A stretch of DNA of 64,000 bases. It comes from Tubulanus polymorphus (Eukaryota > Nemertea > Palaeonemertea > Tubulaniformes > Tubulanidae). The stretch covers positions 9,739,001 to 9,803,000 of the forward strand of contig NC_134025.1 of NCBI RefSeq assembly GCF_964204645.1, in the 5' to 3' direction. The number at the start of each line of letters is the position of its first letter. Within the stretch, counting starts at the first letter, position 1. Positions 33,833 to 44,442 of the stretch are shown here, one piece after another. The notes beneath the pieces are model-generated. The model was given only the letters and a program-made list of their open reading frames with translations. It had not been told where the DNA came from and ran no database searches. The translations under genes were made by a program, and so were the position numbers.

Positions 33833-34885
33833 TTACTCCAAGCAGCATTGTGCATATGCTGTTTTTCTGAATGTTTTACTGGCGATCATATATATGATAA
33901 AATTCGCGGCAGAGTCAATAGGTGTTAGATTATCTAAAAAATCGAACAAATGCTCGACTTGGAGATTAGCTTCGTATGCAACGAAATAGTTGAATATTCT
34001 CGAGACGACAGCTGGTGATTCACATACCAAGTATACTATTGTTGCTATGACCACTAGTTGAGTTGCTTTTGTAGAAGCATTTTTATTTGAGGTTGTCTGA
34101 GATGACGTAATCTGTTTTCTAAATTCTAGAGAACGACCGACTGACCAAAGAAGCACTATGTTTGCAAGCATGAGGATTATCATTGGTGTGTTTACTGTTA
34201 CTACTAAATAGATCCACGTAGAGCTCAAATCCATCGCTTTGCCTTTCTCAAATTTTGAGTAAATTGCACCAACAGAGATGGGAGCTTCGCTCCAGCATTT
34301 AAACAGAATGATGCTGCCACCGAAATAACGGGGAATATATAACGCTGATGATACGACAACAATTATAGCTATGCTTGTATTAACACATTTTCTATTGATG
34401 TATCTTCGAGACAAAAGCGGGAACAAAACGTGCAGGCACCGGACAACTGCGGATAGGACAACAACCCAATTCCGTATTGTTACTGTCGACTTGTAGGCAG
34501 CTATGCGCAGCCAATTCCAGATCGGAAATACGCCGTAATCGCGACGGCGAAACACTGCGTCTCCGTAAATAATTTGGAAAATGATTCGACGTAATGGAGT
34601 ATCGAGAAATATGTTTACAAGATACACCGTATCAGCTAACGACAGCAGAATAAGCAGATATAGGGCTTGTCCACTTTCAGTCATTTTTCGGAAGACGAAA
34701 ATACCGAAGATGTTCAAGATTATACCTGCCACGCAGGTTGTTCCGATGCCATACACTATCATGTAGTGTTTGAATACTTGTTTTGCACTGAACGGGCATT
34801 GTAAACTCATTGAAGTCGTATTCACGAGAACTATCATCACAGCTTGCGAGAGATTGGACGAAGTCAGTAATAGAACGAGCCTCAC
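33833..34885 (-). CDS. Class A GPCR, divergent relative of the array
   Basis: 350-residue intronless receptor. TM1 ends in LNIFGIF and TM2 has SLADTVYL. The DRY position is VRC in VVRCLHVLFPL. TM6 has VYLVCESPAV and TM7 ANFIIY. Two traits link it to the tandem array: an N-terminal cysteine in C-P/S-F context with no TM3 cysteine, and an aromatic RNW just before TM3. Extracellular loop 2 keeps one cysteine (FKCWSEAP). The first ATG (34885) gives a hydrophobic stretch; a second Met at about residue 17 (MIVLVNTTSMS) is also possible and gives an N-terminus like that of the array members. Confidence 0.9.
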   Translation of the reverse strand: MRLVLLLTSSNLSQAVMIVLVNTTSMSLQCPFSAKQVFKHYMIVYGIGTTCVAGIILNIFGIFVFRKMTESGQALYLLILLSLADTVYLVNIFLDTPLRRIIFQIIYGDAVFRRRDYGVFPIWNWLRIAAYKSTVTIRNWVVVLSAVVRCLHVLFPLLSRRYINRKCVNTSIAIIVVVSSALYIPRYFGGSIILFKCWSEAPISVGAIYSKFEKGKAMDLSSTWIYLVVTVNTPMIILMLANIVLLWSVGRSLEFRKQITSSQTTSNKNASTKATQLVVIATIVYLVCESPAVVSRIFNYFVAYEANLQVEHLFDFLDNLTPIDSAANFIIYMIASKTFRKTAYAQCCLE

Positions 34886-35472
34886 ACAGTGAAGTTGTTA
34901 TTGTATGCTAATCAAATCTAAAGCAAAAATCAAAACTGAAAAGAAAGCTGAAATGAATATATTATGATATGATGTATCAATATATAATTTGTATCTGAAT
35001 ATAAAACGTGTTTCTCTTTAATATTGATTATAAATCATTTATATATCTTGACGAAGTAAATGAAACTGAGTAGACCTCATCGACTTTGGAACTAGAGATA
35101 ACTGGTTCGTAGAAGCATCATCTATGTTCAGAACATTTATTTGGCCTTCGTCATGACGAAAATAATGTTAATCAATGTATAAACACCTGTGCATAAAGTA
35201 TTGCCATAAACTGGATTGATAACTTGAATTATTCGATAAGTACTGGCATTCAGGAATCAGCTTCAAAACTTCCCTGGACCCGGATCATTAAGGGTGCTTG
35301 CTGCGTAATCAGGTAATCTACAAATCCTATTTTGTAGCCCTTAGACGGCAACACTGAGATTTAAGACTACCATTGATTTATTATTTGATAAAACTCGAGC
35401 ATCTAATCATAACTGCGGTATCATACCATTTTCTATTCATTTTAAAGGATTGAAAAGTATTTCTCGCTGAAA
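34886..35472. other. Intergenic DNA between the receptor cluster and the peptide gene
   Basis: The receptor (-) and the peptide gene (+) diverge from this 0.6-kb A+T-rich interval, so both promoters should be here. I do not see a convincing TATA box or other motif. Confidence 0.55.
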
Positions 35473-36465
35473 ATGATTCGATTATTAGTTATTGCGTGCG
35501 TTCTTGGTAAGTTTTGAAAATCTGGAAATTTTGGGAAAACATGGTAAATAAAATGAATTTAATATACGTAGCCAGAAGCCGCACATCCTTTTAGAAATAC
35601 AGTGTTTTAAACCTTTTACCGTTTATAACTTCGGAAGCGCTTCAAATTTAGGCCATTATTCATTGAGATGTATTCGATATATAAGCCTATAGGTATTGAA
35701 TAGAATTAAGCGGTATGATTAGAATTGTCAAATTACATTTAAGTTGAAATATCATGTAAATATATATTGGTATATAGTGCATATATTTGAGAAAATTGCT
35801 TTATTGCACTTGAGTTTCGTTCAAACAAGTAATTTGTGGGAATCGTTTATTTTTCTCTTCTGAATATTCATTTTACAGTTGCTTTATGCATCAACACGAG
35901 TACTGCTACGGATCCGTGTGCGGTAGGTATATTGTGTCGGGTTACTACTATTAAACAATTGATCATTTCTTTTGAATTAATTCAGATGTGAAACAGTGGC
36001 TCCATGCATGATCAAAACGTAATGAATATGAATATCTATTTTCAAATATATATTTGATTGCAGTCACTACAGGCCGCTCACCCAACGTGGACTTGCACTG
36101 CAAATGGCAACAGTTGTAGTTGCGCAAGTCCTACTGTCGACCCTTGTAAGGTAATGTCAATGAATATATAGGTCTTTATTGATGAAAATATATTACTCTT
36201 TTATACTATATTCTATTTAAGTCACTACAAGAAGCTCATCCAACCTGGACATGCACAGCAAGTGGCAACAGTTGTAGCTGTCAAAGTCCTACTGTCGATC
36301 CTTGTGAAGTAAATATTTAATGGAATTATGACTAACATGCAAAATTCGATTTTCTCTGACATGCCATTAATATTTCAAATATTGTAATTTCAGTCATTAC
36401 AGGCTGCTCACCCAAATTTAGTATGCACCCCAAGTGGCAACAGTTGTAGCTGTCAAAGTCCATAG
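35473..36465 (+). CDS. Secreted cysteine-rich repeat peptide, five exons, family not recognised
   Basis: Exons 35473-35506, 35879-35922, 36064-36150, 36222-36308 and 36394-36465 join in one frame of 107 codons plus stop; every junction is GT-AG. Exons 1-2 encode a hydrophobic signal peptide (MIRLLVIACV..., likely cleaved after the ALCINTSTA segment) and the first DPC. Exons 3, 4 and 5 each encode one repeat. The shared pattern is S-L-Q-x-A-H-P, then a C four residues on, T-x-x-G-N-S-C-S-C, and in exons 3 and 4 S-P-T-V-D-P-C at the end. Exons 3 and 4 are both exactly 87 nt, and the introns between repeat exons are phase 0. There are four cysteines per repeat. An AATAAA lies 25 bp after the stop. 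Role unknown: a secreted disulfide-rich peptide is inferred. No specific function is claimed. Confidence 0.82.
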
Positions 36466-36489
36466 TTCTGGTATATATTAACATCTAAC

Positions 36490-36495
36490 AATAAA
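36490..36495 (+). promoter_or_regulatory. Polyadenylation signal of the peptide gene
   Basis: Canonical AATAAA 25 bp after the stop codon of the five-exon peptide gene. A second AATAAA lies near 36644. Confidence 0.6.
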
Positions 36496-38147
36496 AATAT
36501 ATATTTGAAACTGATATATTAACCGTAGTTGAATGAACCTCTTTCACTCACCAATGCTCTTTATTCCTTACAGTAACAATACGTGAAGAAAATGTTAGAT
36601 TAACGATACTTTGGTTTATTCGTTTATTCACTGATACTTTGACGTAATAAACATTGAAATAACGTTTCTCTTGAATTCTGAGACTTTTTCTTTTTATTTG
36701 TGGTATTGATAAAATCTTTCATCAAACGGTTCTGTAGCTGTGTGTATCTTTTCTTGGAGTGATAGGTATCTAATTATTCAACAAGATCGTCGATGTTACA
36801 GCATGGGCGGAATTTGGCTGCCTTCTTAATTCGAAAAGGGCAATGATTTGTCGCAACGTGACGATCCATGCCAAGCTAGCGTCGATACACGGGTCTCCAA
36901 TACCATAGCGGTCATCAATCATATGTCCCGCATTCATTTGTCAGGTCTTCCATAAATAATTGAGAGCATTAAAAAACGTAAAAATACTTTATTCTGGAAA
37001 ATGCGCTTAATCAATTCAATCGCATGATTAATGGATCATTAGGAACTTATTATTCTATTCAACCGAATTATTCGGTTTTGCAGACATCATATTTCCATAA
37101 TCCTCCATGATTCATAAAAGGTTCGGTAATGTACCCGCTATTACACCGAAACGGATCCATTTATTTGAGAGCGTATGGAAGATATTCGAAATTGTGAGGA
37201 GAAAAAATGTTTTCATGCATAAGTGGTGAAGAATTCTTGTTCCAAAGCTCGATAATCCTAACATTATCGGTTGTAACCAAATCATCGAACTTCTAGAATT
37301 GAAAGATATACTTTTGATGCTAGTATAGCAAACTAAAGCACATGACGCAGGGAAACGCGGAAACAAGAGACCGAAACAAATGTTTCCAAACATCTTCGGG
37401 AAACAGTGTTTCCGAGATCAAACTAAACACGTGTTGCCGTGTACATTTGCTGGACAAGAAATAAAGTGCGAATTATTAATATTTTTTTCTATATCGTATG
37501 TACATGTATAACTTTGATACCTCAAACAACTAAGAATAAGGGCATCGCAAAGTTATACATGTACATACGATATAGAAAAAAATATTGATAATTCGCACTT
37601 TATCAACTTTTTATGTAATTTTTGGATCCAACCTAGGATCTTTTGATTCTTTTGTAGATTTATTTTTGTATACAAAGGTATAGATACAAGATTTTATGAA
37701 TACATAGTATATCACGGTCAAAAAGCAATAAAATAGAAAAAGGAAAAATACATACAAAATTTACAACAGCTTAATACACAATATACAATGAGAATCAACA
37801 AAAAGATACAAGATTATTTTCACATAAAAATCTATATATACATCCAATATTTACATTTTTACTGATTTCCTTTTATTCGGCATAAATTATCTAAAGTCTA
37901 TCTATATACTGTTTAGAGCAAGGTAATGATGGAATAGGGATGCACGAAAATGATACGACGAATACTTCACGCACATCGTTTAGCATTGGCTATCACCTAT
38001 CACCGAGCCAAAATACAACATAATTTTGCTTCTGATATTGTCCTAATATTGTATTGTATTGACATACATGTTGTATTGTCTTTTTGCTCTAAGCAAATGT
38101 AATTTTGTGAGCGAAAAAAATTTTTATTCTATTTATTTGAACTGCAG
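36496..38147. other. Non-coding DNA between the peptide gene and its decayed exon
   Basis: A+T-rich, 1.65 kb. It contains a long hairpin at 37461-37603 (listed separately). Open frames at 37100-37390 on either strand are short and match no domain I recognise. Confidence 0.55.
37461..37603. repeat. 56-bp inverted repeat (hairpin) with a 31-bp loop
   Basis: Arms 37461-37516 and 37548-37603 are complementary almost throughout, with one small mismatch near ATTAAT/ATTGAT. Inner arm sequence CAAAGTTATACATGTACATA reads on both strands. It could be a small foldback element or a cruciform-forming site; no target duplication was identified. Confidence 0.85.
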
Positions 38148-38219
38148 GCGTTACAGGTTTCTCATCCAACTTGGACATATACTGCACACGGAAACAGTTG
38201 TAGTTGTGCGAGTCGCTAA
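38148..38219 (+). pseudogene. Decayed extra repeat exon of the cysteine-rich peptide
   Basis: After an acceptor (CTGCAG) the frame reads ALQVSHPTWT, then Y where the repeats have C, then TAHGNSCSCAS and a stop at 38217-38219. It is clearly homologous to exons 3-5 of the gene at 35473-36465, but the first cysteine of the core is changed to tyrosine and the SPTVDPC end is lost. It lies 1.7 kb downstream in the same orientation. It could be a relic of a second gene copy or an alternative last exon; the lost cysteine favours a relic. Confidence 0.75.
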
Positions 38220-40158
38220 TTCAGACCTAAGGGTACGTTTGTGAATAAATGCCGATGAATTTTGATGAAGTTGAAAGCTTTTGTTAATGGCAGGATATAT
38301 TTCATTTTCAGGACTCGGAAATGCACGTTAAAAATCCCAAGATTCAAAACTGTAGTAGCTGGGATGGAATAAAATATTATTTTAAATTCACTACGTTCTT
38401 TTTATTGGGATGTGCGGATTGTTGGGGAAACAATAAAAATTTGATTGAATATCAATCAGCTCCCTTGCCTGCATAGACTGTCTGATGAGTGGACCCATCA
38501 AGTGATCCTTGGCTTAAAATCGTTCGACGGCACAAAGCTAACTGGAAAATATCGTCCAGGAATTTTAAAATTCTGAAGTCGAGTTCGCAAGCCCTTTTGT
38601 AGTCAAATAAGACCAAAGATAATCATGTGTTTATGGTCTACGTCCAACATTTCATAGGGTACAGGCAGGCGCGGCAGGAAAACTATTTTATATTTTCAAA
38701 AAAATATTTTTCACAATAAAAAATTTTCATATAAAATTCATATGATGTCACATCAGAGGGTGGCTGAATATTGAGTCTCGGGAACGAAACCTCTTCCAAT
38801 GTATGGCCGCGGAAGCTATACCATATACATGTAGTAGTCTTAGACTGGTTACCGGTCTCTGGGACAGGCAACCAGTCTATAGATGAAATAAGTTGTATAT
38901 TCACAATTTTATCTTAACGTAAAATATCTTATTATTCAATAACAGTGCAAAAATACACATTGAAAACCATTAAAAAATTTATAATAAATTTAAATCGAGT
39001 GACGAAATAAATTTGAATCGAGTGATACCGAATCCAGTGCTCACTTTACGACGGTTCACGAAATCGTTCTGAATTTACACTTCTCGACTACATGAGAAAT
39101 GAATTACGAAGCGCGCGAGTCATTCTGCAGAATTTCCAGAACTTGTCATGAGAAGCGAATTCGCCTCTCAGGGCAGGAGCCTGCCCGGGAGAGGCGAATG
39201 GTTTGAGGCAGTAGACAATGAAAACCCTTCCACTAGATTGAGCTGAAAAGGTGGCTTGTCAAAATTATCAGGAAAAATCAAAACGAACAGAAGTTCCCAT
39301 TTGGAATGTCTATCAACAACTTTATTAAGAAATTTCACATATTTATTGACCGCGACGTTGCGCCGATAGTTCGCGACGCCGTTTCATCTTAATTCCTGCA
39401 AGTTTGACATTTATACTACTCAATCAGACTTACGCCTCTGGGAGCAGGTTTTTGCCCCGAGGAGCGAATTCACCTCTCAAGGCAGGTCTGCAGATTCTTA
39501 AGAATGACCATAGTCCGCGAGAGGCCGAACGCCATTCAAATTATTTCCCATAAGAAAGCGTTTACCATTAAAAAAAAAACCAAAAGCAATGTTATAGAAT
39601 CTGTTTTTATTTAATTCATTCAGCATATAATTGGAGCACAGACTTTTTCGGCAATTTAAGGAATGTTGACTTAAGGAAGACTGCCCGACTCAGCGCGCAA
39701 ATATCTAGTTGAGATAAAATTCCTCGTAGGTGCCCGGGACCCAGTAACTTTCCCACGTTCACCCAGCCAGAATTGCCCAGAAAATACTTCTTCATAAGGA
39801 CTGTTGGAAACCCTGTCTCTTGGAGCAAAATAGTGCTTTTTTAACCCTCTTGTGGGGACATTTCAAACCGGAGGCTTCTTCGCGCAGGAAAATCCGCGCC
39901 CGTATCATGCAACCCTCGGATCTGCAGGAATTTGAGGGCTGGCCCATTTTCAACGTCAAGGGAGGGAAAGCCGATTTTTAATACCGATTACGATTACGAT
40001 TACACACTATTACACATGTATATACAAATATTTACAAAACAACACTAAAATGATTAAAATTTAGAGAATGAAAACGTAACGAAATATATATATACATCAA
40101 CTATTTACAATACTATATATACTATTATATACATCAACTATTTACAATACTATATATA
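38220..40158. other. Non-coding DNA with small inverted repeats
   Basis: No gene seen. A short hairpin at 39159-39199 (ATTCGCCTCTC ... GAGAGGCGAAT) has a partial relative near 39430-39480, suggesting a small repeated element. AATAAA-type hexamers follow the decayed exon near 38243 and 38366. The 39616-39828 open frame has no recognisable domain. Confidence 0.55.
39159..39199. repeat. Short palindrome
   Basis: ATTCGCCTCTC at 39159 pairs with GAGAGGCGAAT ending at 39199; the inner GGCAGG and CCTGCC also pair, leaving a loop of about two bases. Related bases recur near 39430-39490. Confidence 0.75.
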
Positions 40159-40449
40159 CTATTGGAGGGATCTATATACATCTAAGCCGGTCTTAATGAA
40201 TTTAGCTAAGTTGACCGTTGGGTTTTTCAGAATATCAAGGGTATTAAAGGTATTCAAATTCAAAAAGTTTTTGCGTTGTTCTTTAAGTAAGGTACAGTCA
40301 AACAGAAAATGGGATTCGTCACCTAAAGTATTACAAGTGGGGCATATTCTATCGGCTCTGTCTAAATGAAGGTTTGAAAATTTGTTCACAGGTAAAATAT
40401 AGGACCCGACCCTAAATTCAATGATTTTGAACGAGATCGGAAGCGACAC
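40159..40449 (-). mobile_element. LINE reverse-transcriptase ORF, C-terminal fragment
   Basis: The 96-residue frame has the zinc-knuckle end found in many invertebrate LINE polymerases. R-V-G-S and a few basic/aromatic residues are followed by R-x-CPTC, a GDESHFLFDC block (CCHC spacing) and a KEQR segment. The upstream catalytic part is not present; at 40450 the frame continues into DNA with no RT motif. This is a 5'-truncated dead copy, the usual fate of LINE insertions. Confidence 0.75.
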
Positions 40450-41233
40450 CGGACCTCTGACAAGCGAAAATAGGGCGGGCTACAATGCATCCTCGCTTGC
40501 CAGGGGTTCGTATCACTCACTTCCACGAACAGCTTTAGCGTGGTGGGTTCGGATCCCTTGACGGGTGAAGATGGCTACAACGGCGAATTTGAGATTTGAT
40601 TAGCTACGACCACGCCGGGTGAAAACCTTTGCATAAGGTCCAGTTTAACAAAATGGAAGTTTCTTTTTGCGGAGCCAAGCCCAGGGATTAAAGAATAAAT
40701 GAACCACCAGAAGACACGAGAATTGTTTGCCGAGAACCAACCAGGGCAGGGTGCGGGTTGCTTATCTTAAATTGATAAATCGCATAAGGGCCTAGTGAAA
40801 CTCGTAGGCCCTACCCATGGGTAGATTTGGTTAATGATGCGGGAGTTTCAATAGTAGCCAGCAGTTTGAATACACAATACACAGAATATTTCATTCCCTG
40901 CCGGGGTCAGTTTCACAATAAACTCCTTAATTGAAGGATTAAGTTAAGCGTTCAATTTCAATTTGCCTGATCAATGATTTTTTGGAGTGAATGATTTTTA
41001 TGAAACTGAACCTATAGGATGTACGTTATCACCTACGTAAGGTTTATCATGTACTTGACGCAGTGTATATATATATATATATATATGAAACTGCTGGCGT
41101 CTGTAATCACAACTGGAACAACAGAGAAAATAAATATTTATTTCAAATAACACGATCACAACAAAAGAAAACTTGTCAATATTTTTAACTTTATCAACTT
41201 TCATTGACTGTGGGACCAAGCCCATTTACAATA
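40450..41233. other. Non-coding DNA with a TA microsatellite
   Basis: No gene seen. A (TA)n run occupies about 41065-41086. The 40998-41225 open frame spans the microsatellite and is not a gene. Confidence 0.55.
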
Positions 41234-41814
41234 CAGTCAACCTCGCTTAATAATTCATCGTCGGTTAATTCGTATAATGTACTCCACTTAGCATAAATAT
41301 GAAAGGTTCCGATTTTTTCCTTCGTTAAAAATCGAAACCTTCCCATTTTCATCCGTTAATTCGTAAATAGTTGCCGTATCCATCGGTCCCTTTTCTTAAA
41401 AACAATTGATAATTTACAACGCGTAATTCTCCAGTTGTTCCGGCTGCCTGTAGTGATTGGCAAGCTTATCAAACTTGTCAGTCGAATCTAAAACAATGAA
41501 TGGCCGCGGCACGCGACGTTTGTTCCAATGCCAGTGGAAACACTTTTTAGCTGCTTTTATTTTCATTCGTAGTTTATACGAATTAATAGATAAATCGTTA
41601 ATTCTACGAATTATACATAATTCATAGACAATACGAATTACGTAATCCGTATAATGTCTAATTCGTAGAAAAAACCACGGTCCCACGAGATACGAATTAA
41701 GGTGGTTTATTGTATTATACAAGTTAATACATACATGTCCAGAACAGTTGGGTTCTGAGGTAGAAACAATTTCAAACTACGTACGTTAACCCACGATATT
41801 GCGGGGGTTGACTG
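41234..41814. mobile_element. 581-bp pogo/Tigger-like TIR element
   Basis: It starts CAGTCAACCTCGC after TA (41232-41233) and ends GCGGGGGTTGACTG followed by TA (41815-41816), so the TA target duplication is intact. The - strand open frame 41722-41414 (102 residues, basic and aromatic) could be a remnant of an internal protein but has no motif I can name. Family placement rests on the TIR start and TA duplication only. Confidence 0.7.
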
Positions 41815-42462
41815 TATGTAAAATATCTCATGCCCTCGATCCATCTCAGAAAGCTCATCATTAATCTTCAATTTCAATTTTCAGTAAAAATCAAAATTAA
41901 AACCCACTATACAGATTTTAAAAGAATTAAAAGACACAATGTTTTGGAGTCTCTCTAGAGACCATTGTCAGGTGTGAAGAAATAACTAAAACAGGGGTAA
42001 TAGGAAGAAAAAGTTAATGAAAAAATAGAGCGCTGTTAAGAGTTTAGAGTACTGTTGAGAGGTTATGTTATTTTGTGCATGTTGTTCTAGTTATTTCTTC
42101 TAAGTTTAATTTGATTCTGATTCTTGATAAATAAATTATGTGTCTTAAGCTTTTAAAATTGTATATAGCGGGTTTAAATCATCTATATTCTCTATGCCCA
42201 GTTAATGAACAGGCTATTCTACAGCAAAAATGACGTCACAGCATTGTGAGACTAATCAGGGGATGACTCCATTGTTTTTATGGATACATGATTCACAGTC
42301 AATTAAACCATACCAAAAAGAACAACAGTAGGTCCGTACTGGCCGGAACAATATACAAATTTTCATTTGGCTTCTCACATTCTGGAAAGAGAAAAATTAT
42401 ATCAGAAAATAATTGGTGAAATAAATAGAAACTGCAGCATGTTTATGTTTGATTGACAGAAA
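41815..42462. other. Intergenic DNA
   Basis: No gene or clear repeat identified; A+T-rich. Confidence 0.5.
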
Positions 42463-42549
42463 ATTACAATTTTTGGGACTAAAATTTGTATTTCCGAGTA
42501 GTACTTACCCTTTCCTAAGGTTTTTGTCAATATTTTCAAATATTTTTTG

Positions 42550-43264
42550 TCAATATTTTCGTGGGAGGACTGGTGTGGGCGGGAACGCATACGCATGCAT
42601 CCCCGACCAGTCCCGAGAGAAGGCATCGACCCCCCATGCTTCCGCGTCTGGTAACGGGGAAACAAACAGAGGACACCTCCGATTGAACCGGGTGGCAAAC
42701 AGATCCAGCAGCGGATTGCCAAACATGTCTCGAACCCGATTGGCTACTTCTTGGTCAAGCCCACAAACTGGAGCCTCTAACAGGGCTAGTGACACCCCGC
42801 ACCAAAGAGTCGCCCACCAATGAAGATCTGGACTTAGATCGGTTGGAGGTACGGGAATCAAGGTCTCCCAGTTGCCCTTTGGCTGAGACCAGAAGACCTT
42901 CCAATATTGTTGCAAGCGCTTGCTTCTGAGGCGACCTAAGGGCACCACCAGACCCATGGAGCTGATGGAGCCTAGAAGCCGTGACCAGTAACGAGCTGTT
43001 CTCGGGGTTGTGGATACTCCCGCTACAGCTTCTTGAAGTTTGGCTACACACGCCATGGACGGAAAGACTGCTGATTTGGAGATCGAAGTCCATGCCGAGA
43101 TAAGTGAACTGTTGGGCCGGCGTCAACCGAGATTTTTCCCTGTTTACGCGGAACCCTAGCTGATGGACTAAGTCCAAGACTGAGGTCATTGCCTCCCGAC
43201 ATTCTAGAGCCGAGTTCGCGACTATTAACCAGTCATCAAGATAAACGAACAGTCGAACACCCCT
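42550..43264 (-). pseudogene. DIRS RT C-terminal half with RNase H deleted, copy A
   Basis: It starts with RLFVYLDDWLIV (catalytic YLDD), continues through the FRVNREKS and FTYLGMD blocks and the RT connection. It then jumps near 42775 from LEAPV straight to EVANRVRDMFGNPLLDLFAT. In copy B the same two points are separated by the whole RNase H domain (about 300 nt). The end (PPTPVLPRKY) runs directly into the 3' terminal region without methylase or recombinase. Confidence 0.85.
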
Positions 43265-43275
43265 GGACTGAAGTA

Positions 43276-43976
43276 CAGTAGACTCCGCATACCTCGGAGT
43301 CATACACCTCGGAATATTGCTTAGCTCAGAACAAATTTAAAATATTTTTCTTAATGCAATTATTTCTCAAATGAAAATCTTCGAGTAGCTCGGAGTTGCA
43401 TAGTCGGAATATCGCATACCTCAGAATGATTTTTTAAATAAATTGAGTCCTAAAATCGTGTACCTTGGAAATTCTGAACATTGTCCCGACAATATTTTTT
43501 CAAAAACGCATCCCTAGCCTACTGCATAACAACTTGAAACAGATTAATCAATACCTTATTCTTGGACGCGACGTGAATCAACATCTGCACAATGTTACCA
43601 CGTGTATTGAATGGATGTAGGTGGAGCTATAGACTTGTCACTGCACATCAAACCCGTGTTTTTAAATTCTCTCAACTGGGAAGGAGGGGCTTTACTTGGT
43701 GCACTACAGTACGATGTTTTGATTGAAAAGATGACAAGTCAAATCTCCTGGGGATATGAGGTTTTGATTGAAACAGGGAAGTGTGACTCATCACACTTCC
43801 CTGATTGAAATAACAATAAAAGCCTGTCAGATATGGTACATATACAATGTTTATTCAACATAGATTAGTATAAGAAGGATAATTTGAGCCCATGTGGACC
43901 TTATATACCTCAGAAATCGCATACCTCAGAAAAAATTTTGCAGTCCAAAGAATTCCGAGGTAAGTGGAGTCTACTT
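43276..43976. mobile_element. 701-bp TIR element (pogo/Tigger-like) inserted in DIRS copy A
   Basis: It begins CAGTAGACTCCGCATACCTC after TA and ends GTAAGTGGAGTCTACT before TA, with TIR mismatches. Internal blocks (ATACCTCAGAA, TACCTCGG) repeat the end sequence. The uninterrupted target is visible in copy B near 51060-51066 (GAAGTACCTTCTGA), which shows the exact insertion point at GAAGTA. The element carries no transposase. Confidence 0.8.
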
Positions 43977-44440
43977 AACCTTCTGAACCGACTTGACCAA
44001 CTTGGTGAAAACCCATGGGCCGTACTGAGGCCAAATGGAAGAGACCTGAAGAGACCTTTATCCTGAGAAATCGCCGAGATTTTGGGTGAATTGGAACCTG
44101 GAAGTAAGCATCTTTCAGGTCCAATGAAGCCGCCCATTGACCCAGACGGAGCCCTAGGGTTTGGTCATCCGTAACCTTGGAATGTCTAGGTGCCGATTGA
44201 GGGATGACAGATCTATCACCGTCTGTTGACCCCCTGTGGCCTTTGGCACCATGAATATTCGAGAAAACCAGCCGGGAGAAGTTTCGTTGCAAACTGGTTC
44301 TAGCGCTCCCTTCTCGGCCAATTCCTTGAGAGCTGGAGAGATTAAGGCCTCCTGACTTGGTTTTGGCCGCATGTCGGGAGGTGACCTCGTCAGGCGCAGT
44401 TGTGCGTATCCGTAGCCGCCTATGAAAGCGCTGAAAATTG
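43977..44440 (-). pseudogene. DIRS reverse transcriptase, N-terminal half, copy A
   Basis: This part carries the ETSPGWFSRIFMVPK and IDLSSLNRHLD blocks and, in another frame, AASLDLKDAYFQVPIHP (RT motif A aspartate). Compared with copy B it lacks about 16 nt near 44157 and a further short stretch near 44060; both shift the frame. It is cut from the catalytic YLDD part by the TIR element at 43276-43976. Confidence 0.85.
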
Positions 44441-44442
44441 AG

